Below are positions 8,267 to 13,580 of a DNA stretch of 39,209 nucleotides, in pieces. The notes below the pieces were generated by a model. That model was given only the letters and a program-made list of their open reading frames with translations, had not been told where the DNA came from and did not search any database. The position numbers were made by a program, and so were the translations under genes. Position 1 is the first letter of the stretch, and each line of letters starts with the position of its first letter. Origin of the DNA: a virus; the IMG/VR virus record IMGVR_UViG_3300027987_000156, positions 1 through 39,209 of that record. One strand, written 5' to 3'.

Positions 8267-8752
8267 TCACTGATTTTTGTACTTGGGCTTCTTGGACTTC
8301 TTTTGGCTATCGACCCACGGTTTGTGGTCATCGCCCTTGGAGTACCGATTGCTCTCTGGATTGCGCGCGCTTGACTCTGGTTCGCTATGCGCCTGGACGC
8401 TGGCTGGTTCCTTCGGCACTTCCGGTGAATCTGACACCGGGTCATGCGGCGCCGCAGACACAGAAAACGTGTGGCCCTTGCAATCGTCGCGACTTTCGAG
8501 GACCGCAATAAGCCGCTCTTCTCCGACGACGACCAAGTCACGCAACGTGCGTATGACCAGTCCATGGTATTCGTGGTCTGGGACCAAGCCCACCAAGATA
8601 CGAGCAAACTCCGCCGCGCGCTCTCGCATACGACAGCTAGGTGTCTCCAGAAGTTGGGCTCGGCGCTTCGCCCCAGGCGGGTCTGGCGCTACTTGCCTGG
8701 GCGCGAACGTTTCCCTGATACGTATGTTTGTTGGAACCGTTGTATTGGCCAT
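8267..8752 (-). CDS. Uncharacterised protein upstream of large terminase, 161 aa
   Basis: A 161-residue protein of unknown function. The N-terminal half contains a probable helical region (RMRERAAEFARILVGLVPDH) and LVIRTLRDLVVVGEERLIAV. The C-terminal 60 residues are hydrophilic and disordered-looking, ending in a lysine-rich tail (DSQKKSKKPKYKNQ). It starts with a TAATG overlap with the preceding mini-gene. The basic tail suggests nucleic-acid binding, possibly a packaging accessory, but that is inference from composition and location. Its first ~15 codons are duplicated at the start of the mini-gene at 8752-8958. Confidence 0.6.
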   Translation of the reverse strand: MANTTVPTNIRIRETFAPRQVAPDPPGAKRRAQLLETPSCRMRERAAEFARILVGLVPDHEYHGLVIRTLRDLVVVGEERLIAVLESRDDCKGHTFSVSAAPHDPVSDSPEVPKEPASVQAHSEPESSARNPESNRYSKGDDHKPWVDSQKKSKKPKYKNQ

Positions 8753-8958
8753 TATTCGCTAGCCTTCTCAAGATACTTACGCTGCCAGATAGGATTGCTG
8801 TCGTCCGACTTTTTGCGCGCAGAAAGTCGCTTCTTGAACACGTCAAAATCGACGTGTGGTTTGCTTTTTGCTGCCCATTCATGCCTGGGCAATCCAGCTT
8901 CGTAAAAATACCCGCACGGCACGTGAGTTGACCTGATGCGTATGGATGTACTGGCCAT
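8752..8958 (-). CDS. Chimeric mini-gene: 5' end of the next gene fused to terminase fragment
   Basis: A 68-residue frame. The first ~15 codons resemble the start of the following 161-residue gene (TSIRIR against TNIRIR), including the GCGAATAATGGCCA junction. Residues about 15-62 copy large-terminase residues about 193-245: PHVDFDVFKKRLSARKKSDD here, PHVDFEAFKKRLFARRKWDD in the terminase. The nucleotide copies are clearly diverged but remain in frame. It overlaps both flanking genes by stop/start sharing, so it is probably translated. The source segment lies between the terminase ATPase and nuclease domains, so a dominant-negative or regulatory peptide is conceivable. Confidence 0.6.
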   Translation of the reverse strand: MASTSIRIRSTHVPCGYFYEAGLPRHEWAAKSKPHVDFDVFKKRLSARKKSDDSNPIWQRKYLEKASE

Positions 8959-9215
8959 TATTCGCCAACTTCCTTCGTCTCATAGTCGATAGCTCGAATG
9001 TTCACCGCAGGAACATAGCGCGAATACACTCCAGCGTCTTTGCCGCGCGAATCCAGCGGATATAGCCGGATGCCAGGACCAAATACTGGATGCTCCACCT
9101 CTTCGACTCCCTCTACACTGTTCGGCGCTGCTACTATTCGACTTCCCTCCACCACTCCGAGCTTAGGTTGGTGTTCCCGGAATATCACTCGTAAAATTCG
9201 CTTCTTCGTGCTCAC
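8958..9215 (-). CDS. Uncharacterised basic protein, 85 aa
   Basis: An 85-residue protein starting with a basic segment (MSTKKRILRVIFREHQPKLG), then predicted beta strands, and a C-terminus with YVPAVNIRAIDYETKEVGE. An AGGAGGATC-type ribosome-binding site precedes the ATG. No cysteine cluster, membrane segment or known motif was found. The stop overlaps the start of the terminase-fragment mini-gene as TAATG. Its location in the packaging gene block suggests a phage-specific accessory role only. Confidence 0.65.
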   Translation of the reverse strand: MSTKKRILRVIFREHQPKLGVVEGSRIVAAPNSVEGVEEVEHPVFGPGIRLYPLDSRGKDAGVYSRYVPAVNIRAIDYETKEVGE

Positions 9216-9237
9216 TGTCTGATCCTCCTTCGGCTTG

Positions 9238-9690
9238 CTATTCCTGCTTGGCCCATTCGTGTGGCCTGTATGCCCATCCTCGCCGCTCTGCCACTGCTAG
9301 TATCTGTGCCCTGGCCTTGCCTCCATTCGTCGATGGCCTAAACGTGTATGCGCTTGGTTCGCCGTCGCATGCAGCAGCGGCCAGTCTTGAAGCAAATCCA
9401 GCGCGGCGAAACGGACGCTTGACGTAGACGTAGTGCAGCTCGCCGCCTCTATTGCCGCAGGCCCATCCGAGCCATACGTCCGGCTCGTCGGTAAGCCGCG
9501 CGAGCGCTATGCGTTGGGTCCATAGTAGGCGCAGAAGTCGGTCATGCATTACGTCGTAATAGCGCCCGGTGCCCATGCCCAGCTCGATGCACCCTAGAGG
9601 CTGGTATGACCGTAGCCAAGACTTCAGCACGAATCCGACCAGCTCTTGTGGCAGGGAATCTGCGATCTCTACAGTGACCGCGTCAGGCAT
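9238..9690 (-). CDS. GNAT-like acetyltransferase
   Basis: A 150-residue protein with a GNAT-like core: the central strand pair (VWLGWACGNRGGELHYVYV) is followed by KRPFRRAGFASRL, matching the acetyl-CoA-binding R/Q-x-x-G-x-G/A loop and helix. Phages often carry such proteins beside terminase genes, and their substrates are mostly unknown. It overlaps the small terminase stop by one base. The family assignment is moderate; the acetylation target cannot be deduced. Confidence 0.6.
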   Translation of the reverse strand: MPDAVTVEIADSLPQELVGFVLKSWLRSYQPLGCIELGMGTGRYYDVMHDRLLRLLWTQRIALARLTDEPDVWLGWACGNRGGELHYVYVKRPFRRAGFASRLAAAACDGEPSAYTFRPSTNGGKARAQILAVAERRGWAYRPHEWAKQE

Positions 9691-10160
9691 CAGTTAGGCA
9701 CTCCGCCGACTGGCGACTCCCCAGCTTTTTTCACGTAGCCCAGATCGTCTAATGTGCCCTCGATTAGCCTATCTAGATCCTCGTCTGGGAGCTCTGCGAT
9801 AGGAGAGCGCTTGCCTTTTTCTCCGATGTCTAGCCGGTCAAGCACCAGCTTCGCAGTGTGCAGTCGCAGCATGTTGCACTTCACTCTTGCCTCATCCTGG
9901 TCAGGCTCCAGGCAGTCTTCAATGGCGCGAATACTCACGATAGCCAAATTGCGTAAGTCGCGCCTGGCTTGCTCGATTACACCCGCAGACACCTGATCTT
10001 CGATCATTCTGAACTCGAGAGTCTGCCTCCACTCCCATAGTGTCTTGCGTTGGATGCCTATCGTATCAGCTACTTCTTGCCATGACTTACCTTCACCAAT
10101 ACGCATCGCTACTGCTTCAGCGTATCGCGTTGTTTTGTGTGGGACTTTTGCGTTTGGCAT
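9690..10160 (-). CDS. terS: Terminase small subunit (putative)
   Basis: The protein contains an N-terminal helix-turn-helix (GKSWQEVADTIGIQRKTLWE), a central helical region with many acidic and basic residues, and the C-terminal PIAELPDEDLDRLIEGTLDD segment. This arrangement (DNA-binding HTH, helical oligomerisation core, C-terminal contact region) and its place upstream of the large terminase match small terminases, which recognise phage DNA to start packaging. The ATG at 10158-10160 is chosen because AGGAG lies 10 bases upstream and it follows the previous stop at 10168; a TTG at 10181 is an alternative. Confidence 0.7.
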   Translation of the reverse strand: MPNAKVPHKTTRYAEAVAMRIGEGKSWQEVADTIGIQRKTLWEWRQTLEFRMIEDQVSAGVIEQARRDLRNLAIVSIRAIEDCLEPDQDEARVKCNMLRLHTAKLVLDRLDIGEKGKRSPIAELPDEDLDRLIEGTLDDLGYVKKAGESPVGGVPN

Positions 10161-10167
10161 CTTTTGT

Positions 10168-10476
10168 CTACTCCTGTTCAATCACAGCAACTATCTCGCT
10201 CTCTGGCATCACCGTAAGTGTCTCTCCGCCGAACTCTATATCAGTCCCAGCCATCTCCCAAAACAGCACGCGGTCCCCCGGTGAGACTGCCGTGCAGTCA
10301 CGATAGGTGGATACGACAGTGCCACGCTCGTCACATGCCTTGCGGCCTGCAGGAGACCGCGCGGCTTGCCGCACAGGTTCTGGTATCGCGATTCCTCCAT
10401 CGCTGTGCATAGGCCTCGGGTCGCGCCGAACCACAATGCGACCCATTCCACCTATCGGCCTGAGTTCGGCAGGCAT
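10168..10476 (-). CDS. GroES-like co-chaperonin
   Basis: A 102-residue protein of Cpn10 length. It shows the beta-barrel start GRIVVRRDP, a GGI-containing mobile-loop region (HSDGGIAIPEPVRQ) that in GroES contacts GroEL, the AVSPGDRVLFWEMAGTDI strand pair, and the classic end VMPESEIVAVIEQE. It would replace host GroES to fold phage proteins such as the capsid, as T4 gp31 does. The ATG at 10474-10476 overlaps the preceding stop as TGATG; a 12-residue longer form is possible. No chaperonin (GroEL) gene accompanies it. Confidence 0.85.
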   Translation of the reverse strand: MPAELRPIGGMGRIVVRRDPRPMHSDGGIAIPEPVRQAARSPAGRKACDERGTVVSTYRDCTAVSPGDRVLFWEMAGTDIEFGGETLTVMPESEIVAVIEQE

Positions 10477-10742
10477 CAATCGGTGAGCCCCCGGTATGAC
10501 AGCTCTGCCCACCGGCGTAGACAGCTGTCGATGACTACAGAATAGCCTGCCTCATAGCCAGCATGAGCTGTGCAGTCCTGAATCCAGGCTCTGCATGACG
10601 CTAGCTGCGAACAGTTGTTGTACTTCTGGGAGCTGGCGGGGGATGGGCGTCCTATGGTGTCCAATAAGAGCAGCAGGCATAGCCCCATCGCTGCCCCGTA
10701 ACACATTCTCGTTAGCCACCTCGTTATGTTTGTCGTCGTCAT
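10476..10742 (-). CDS. Small exported or membrane-anchored Cys protein, 88 aa
   Basis: The ATG at 10740-10742 follows AAAGGA and shares ATGA with the end of the micropeptide at 10739-10840. The N-terminus has a basic start followed by CYGAAMGLCLLLLLDTIG, a signal peptide or membrane anchor. After that, a short polar domain carries four cysteines (NNCSQLASCRAWIQDC and SCLRRW) that could form disulfides in the periplasm. It may be a superinfection-exclusion or lysis accessory factor. The family was not recognised. Confidence 0.6.
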   Translation of the reverse strand: MTTTNITRWLTRMCYGAAMGLCLLLLLDTIGRPSPASSQKYNNCSQLASCRAWIQDCTAHAGYEAGYSVVIDSCLRRWAELSYRGLTD

Positions 10743-10840
10743 TTTCGTCGTTTCCTTTCGCTCTTTAGAACGCACAGCAATAGATCTATAGCGCGCCATG
10801 CTACCGCGCCAAGCACGCGGTCAAGACGTTTTACCATCAT
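10739..10840 (-). CDS. Basic membrane micropeptide, 33 aa
   Basis: A short gene inside the 3' end of the nuclease gene and the following gap. It starts at the ATG at 10838-10840 with the strong GGGGAGG site a few bases upstream; a second ATG follows immediately. The peptide has an amphipathic/hydrophobic helix (VLGAVAWRAIDLLLCVL) and a strongly basic tail (KSERKRRK). Its TGA shares ATGA with the start of the exported Cys protein gene. This resembles small membrane-active phage peptides. Support comes from the ribosome site and the exact overlap; the function is unknown. Confidence 0.55.
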   Translation of the reverse strand: MMVKRLDRVLGAVAWRAIDLLLCVLKSERKRRK

Positions 10841-11168
10841 TCACCCTCCCCGTTAGCGCAGCCAGCGCCTCCTGCTGGCTCCTAACGATGAACACAGCGT
10901 GCCCCATGCCGCGCGCGCGCTCATGCCATGCCACTTGTGATGGCTGCAGCTTGCCTTTGGCCGTCTTGACCTCGAACCATACCACTTGGCCTTGCGTTAG
11001 CATCACCAAGATATCAGGCGTCCCTGCCTCCCCCACGCGATAGGGCGCAGCCTTGCCGGTGCTCTTGTTCGCCGCCCACATGGTGCCTGCATTCATTCTG
11101 ATAGGATGCCCTAGTCCAGATAATTCGATCGCGTGAATAATCGCGCGCTGTAATTCTCGCTCACTCAT
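10821..11168 (-). CDS. VRR-NUC domain nuclease
   Basis: A 115-residue stand-alone nuclease of the PD-(D/E)xK fold. The sequence shows an N-terminal helix (MSERELQRAIIHAIELSG), the core GTPDILVML with catalytic Asp, FEVKTAKGKLQPSQ with the E-x-K catalytic pair, and the following helix with WHERARGMGHAVFIVRS. VRR-NUC proteins in phages are predicted structure-specific endonucleases resolving branched DNA in replication or packaging. The start overlaps the stop of an upstream small frame as ATGA. Confidence 0.9.
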   Translation of the reverse strand: MSERELQRAIIHAIELSGLGHPIRMNAGTMWAANKSTGKAAPYRVGEAGTPDILVMLTQGQVVWFEVKTAKGKLQPSQVAWHERARGMGHAVFIVRSQQEALAALTGRVNDGKTS

Positions 11169-11245
11169 CTGCGATGCTCACTCATGGCGCCCCCCGCGGT
11201 GAAGCGGACCTTGAACTCGTGGTTGCGCTTTGGGTCGCTAGACAT
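11165..11245 (-). CDS. Possible 26-aa microprotein
   Basis: A short frame between the nucleotidyltransferase and the nuclease. It begins at the ATG at 11243-11245 inside the previous gene's last codons and ends at a TGA that overlaps the nuclease ATG. The translation (MSSDPKRNHEFKVRFTAGGA then MSEHRR) is basic and has no known motif. It is the only frame bridging this gap, and its exact four-base overlap supports translation, but such a short frame could be chance. Its last codons resemble the start shared by the genes at 11983 and 12322. Confidence 0.35.
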   Translation of the reverse strand: MSSDPKRNHEFKVRFTAGGAMSEHRR

Positions 11246-11621
11246 TGCGGTACCTGCTTGCCCCGAGCCCGCGAACGCCCAGGGCGATCCGCTTTCCACT
11301 GTGGTCCGTGTTGGCGGCGTCGACTTCCTGAAACTGCAGCTCAACAGGTAGCGAGGTTTGGTCTCCGATCAGCTTGGAGAATGCGATGCATGTGATTTCC
11401 CAGCGCGCGCTCAGCCACGGCGCCGATGGGTCGAGTTCTCCGAACATGCCCCGCCACTCCTTGCCGGATAACAGAACCCGGACGTCGACATCGCGATAGT
11501 CGGCACGGGTGATGCACGAGCCGACTAGGTACACGCCCTCCTCAAACGCTTGGTCGAGCGGAGCGCATGCGATGTCGAGCGCGATCAGCTGTGGGCGGTT
11601 CAGGTAGGTGATTCGGCTCAT
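11238..11621 (-). CDS. Minimal nucleotidyltransferase-like protein
   Basis: The protein is about 127 residues from MSRITYL (GGAG six bases upstream); a start four codons earlier at 11633 is possible. Motif LVGSCITRADYRDVDVRVLL matches the Pol beta-like nucleotidyltransferase signature, with GS, then a D-x-D pair that binds metal. A third acidic residue may be in VELQFQEVD. Phage members could modify tRNA, antibiotics or proteins, or act in toxin-antitoxin-like MNT modules; no HEPN partner is adjacent. The family call is fairly secure, the substrate unknown. Confidence 0.65.
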   Translation of the reverse strand: MSRITYLNRPQLIALDIACAPLDQAFEEGVYLVGSCITRADYRDVDVRVLLSGKEWRGMFGELDPSAPWLSARWEITCIAFSKLIGDQTSLPVELQFQEVDAANTDHSGKRIALGVRGLGASRYRNV

Positions 11622-11630
11622 GGCTCGCTC

Positions 11631-11658
11631 CATTTCCGAGGCTCCGCCAGGTTGAGAC
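11631..11658. repeat. Duplicate of a neighbouring gene's 3' end
   Basis: This segment nearly repeats 11984-12011, the 3' end of the zinc-ribbon gene (coding LAEPRK and stop on the minus strand), with one or two differences. Here it creates a 14-codon frame (MSLNLAEPRKWSEP) whose stop overlaps the nucleotidyltransferase start as ATGA. It is another example of a gene end copied to a nearby junction. Confidence 0.75.
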
Positions 11659-11667
11659 TCATGGGCT

Positions 11668-11970
11668 CTAGTCTCTTTCCAATTTATCGGCGAATGCCAG
11701 CTCGCGCTTCAACCACTTCGGCCCCCGCGGGTCCGGAGCCCTGCCGTTGGTCTCGTCACGTCTGGTCGCAGCTTGATAGATCGCGTGTGCCCGGGCGCGC
11801 CACCATGGGGCCCATGTATGGTCTACATACGGCCCACGCAGCTTCACTGTACGGTACACCTCCCGCTGTTTGTCGGAATCCACGGTTGCCCAGCATGTCG
11901 CGCACATCAGGTGTGCGGGCGGGCAAGGAGAGCTGCAGCCGAGTGCATGGCAGTAGTGATTCATCTTCAT
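11668..11970 (-). CDS. Small zinc-binding phage protein
   Basis: The protein begins MKMNHYCHALGC, with GAGGA five bases upstream of the ATG at 11968-11970; the ATG two codons later is possible. Cysteines in CHALGCSSPCPP and MCATCW could bind zinc, followed by a helix typical of a recurring phage family of about 100 residues whose start reads MNHYCHAxGC and which has an aromatic-containing middle (WAPWWRARAHAIYQAA). Its role is unknown; such proteins sit in early or DNA-metabolism clusters. Confidence 0.65.
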   Translation of the reverse strand: MKMNHYCHALGCSSPCPPAHLMCATCWATVDSDKQREVYRTVKLRGPYVDHTWAPWWRARAHAIYQAATRRDETNGRAPDPRGPKWLKRELAFADKLERD

Positions 11971-11982
11971 GCTCTTCCTCAC

Positions 11983-12318
11983 TCATTTCCGAGGCTCCGC
12001 CAGGTGGAGACGCAGCTCCGCCTGGTGGAGCTGCGTCTCCACGTCATCGAGGCCGCTGCGCGCGGTGGCATGAAGCCAGTCCCCGAAAGTCACGCTAGAG
12101 CCGTCAAGCGTCATCTCGATAATCGAGATGAGAGCGTCGAGCTGGGAGGCCGTCAGACGAAGCGTAACCGGCCTCGGCAGGTCGACGATACGCCCTGTTG
12201 CCTCGCACCGCCCCACAGCGCCGTTGTGACGATGCAGACGCCCGTTGCGGCGTACAGCGACACGCCGCCCGCACACGGGACACCGAGTCGATTCGGGCGT
12301 GTTGCGGTGCTCATTCAT
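11983..12318 (-). CDS. Zinc-ribbon protein, 111 aa
   Basis: The N-terminal region holds CPVCGRRVAVRRNGRLHRH and a later Cys (GRCEAT), suggesting a zinc-binding ribbon with C-x-x-C and H/C ligands. The C-terminal half is helical (PVTLRLTASQLDALISIIEM) with a heptad-like end (VETQLHQAELRLHLAEPRK). Its first codons (MNEHRNTPE) are nearly the same as those of the next gene upstream (MSEHSNTPE). A perfect 16-bp inverted repeat lies within its 3' end. It may be a DNA-binding or regulatory protein. Confidence 0.6.
   Translation of the reverse strand: MNEHRNTPESTRCPVCGRRVAVRRNGRLHRHNGAVGRCEATGRIVDLPRPVTLRLTASQLDALISIIEMTLDGSSVTFGDWLHATARSGLDDVETQLHQAELRLHLAEPRK
12004..12042. repeat. Perfect 16-bp hairpin in the zinc-ribbon gene
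   Basis: Arms 12004-12019 and 12027-12042 are exact reverse complements around the 7-base loop GCCTGGT. There is no T-run after either arm. Stem length and loop size resemble the hairpin at 1378-1418. Confidence 0.85.
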
Positions 12319-12321
12319 GGA

Positions 12322-12942
12322 TCATCCTCCATGCCTTGCCTGCTTGGCGAGCCCCACGAGCCACAAAGCAAACGCCGGCGGGGTCCGCCGACGCTGTTGC
12401 GCGCTGCAGACCTTGATCCCGGAAGGTACCGCGCACCCGGTGCGCTTGTAGTTCGCGGGGTATTGTCTGCCGCCGCCGGTGCGGAACCCCGCGCACCAGT
12501 GCGTTGGCTCACGGGGCGGTGGCAGCTCCCCGACGTCATGCACGCCAACCAGATAGAGCCACGTTCGCTTGCGCGCGACGTGCCCCCAATCGACTTGACA
12601 CACTTCGATCGTGTAGCCGCCCCAAGTGTCCGGCAGGTCGCCCGGCCGGGGAAGTCCGCAGTTCTGAAAAAGCTTCGAATGAGCCGGGTGCTCGAGCACA
12701 CCACCCCACGCCCTTACTTGCTCCACAGCCCGCAGCGCGCACTCTGGATCCTGTTGCTTGGCTAGATGCCTCATACGCCCCCATGGACCGCATGGCGGAT
12801 GTGCCACCACGGGGTGGGGGCCGGTGTAGCGCTTGGCATCGCGGGTGACGTCCCAGCAGTCTACCTCGGATAGCGCGGGGTAGGGGCCGCGCGGATCGAT
12901 GTATAGCGCCGCCACCTCGGGCGTGTTGCTGTGCTCACTCAT
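12322..12942 (-). CDS. DNA methyltransferase-like protein (phage PPC family)
   Basis: A 206-residue protein with AALYIDPRGPYP, then VVAHPPCGPWGRMRHL (residues 45-60), whose PPC resembles the catalytic Pro-Cys loop of C5 cytosine methyltransferases. It also has GGVLEHPAHSKLF and a C-terminal RRRTPPAFALWLVGLA, as at the end of Dcm-like enzymes. It lacks a full-length N-terminal SAM domain, so it may be a divergent or inactive enzyme; a role in protecting phage DNA from restriction is inferred. Its start overlaps the upstream stop by four bases. Confidence 0.6.
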   Translation of the reverse strand: MSEHSNTPEVAALYIDPRGPYPALSEVDCWDVTRDAKRYTGPHPVVAHPPCGPWGRMRHLAKQQDPECALRAVEQVRAWGGVLEHPAHSKLFQNCGLPRPGDLPDTWGGYTIEVCQVDWGHVARKRTWLYLVGVHDVGELPPPREPTHWCAGFRTGGGRQYPANYKRTGCAVPSGIKVCSAQQRRRTPPAFALWLVGLAKQARHGG

Positions 12943-13538
12943 GGCTCATTCTCCCTTTCCAGGTTATCCAAAATCTCCAGGCCGTCTGCCATCCCCACTG
13001 CGACGTCCAGCAGCTCGATGTCGAGCTGACGCAGCACTTTCCCGACCGTCCACCCTTCAGGCGCTCCAGGCGCCTGTACGCCTCCCAGAGCCTCTGAGAC
13101 CGTGAGGCGCCACCCTGGGCGCCTCAGCTTGCGTTCTGCCCACACAGAGGCGTCTGGGGCCCAGCAACGGCCCTCTTCGCACGCCCTGGCCAGCACGCGT
13201 AGCTCCTGGCCGTCGAATGCTGGGGTCTGCACTTCGACGCAGCGGGCGCACACCTCACCCGACGTACTCATCACCACCGGCCGACCCCCCAACGATACCA
13301 ACATCGTAGTGGGCTCAGGTAGGTCACGTAACCACCTCATCGGATACGTAAGCAATTGTGCCGAATACTGTTGCAAAATAGCAACAGGGACGGGTTGGAC
13401 GGGTTCCAGCAAGAGTCCCTCCTGTGCGCGCGCGCGCACGTCCGCGTCGCGCGTGTTACGCGCGTATATGCGCGCAGGAGACACTCTTGCGACAACCCGT
13501 CCAACCCGTCCCTCCTTTTTGGAACCATTCGTTATCAT
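12939..13538 (-). CDS. Uncharacterised protein upstream of the methyltransferase
   Basis: About 199 residues from the ATG at 13536-13538, preceded by GGAGA seven bases upstream; a shorter form from the ATG at 13340 would leave the large inverted repeat non-coding. The middle includes VCARCVEVQTPAF and ACEEGRCWAP, a possible zinc site. The C-terminal ~70 residues (PEGWTVGKVLRQLDIELLDV) look helical and acidic. The N-terminal basic part is encoded by the inverted-repeat DNA and may be untranslated. The function is unknown. Confidence 0.55.
   Translation of the reverse strand: MITNGSKKEGRVGRVVARVSPARIYARNTRDADVRARAQEGLLLEPVQPVPVAILQQYSAQLLTYPMRWLRDLPEPTTMLVSLGGRPVVMSTSGEVCARCVEVQTPAFDGQELRVLARACEEGRCWAPDASVWAERKLRRPGWRLTVSEALGGVQAPGAPEGWTVGKVLRQLDIELLDVAVGMADGLEILDNLERENEP
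13386..13513. repeat. Large imperfect inverted repeat, possible replication origin
   Basis: Positions 13386-13405 and 13494-13513 are perfect 20-base reverse complements. Pairing continues inwards with interruptions, including a shared AGCAAGAG/CTCTTGC part and CTCCTG/CAGGAG, toward a GC-alternating centre. The outer arms also contain direct 9-base repeats of GACGGGTT(G/C). The element lies close to the primase and helicase genes, as expected of an origin or primosome-loading site. A transcription control role is also possible. Confidence 0.6.
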
Positions 13539-13580
13539 TGCTAATTCTCCAACCCCCAACCTTTACGGGGGGTAACAAAA

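Noticed and set aside
8277-8762. Plus-strand 161-residue frame
   Set aside because: It mirrors the minus-strand gene, is isolated on the opposite strand and has no coupling or ribosome site.
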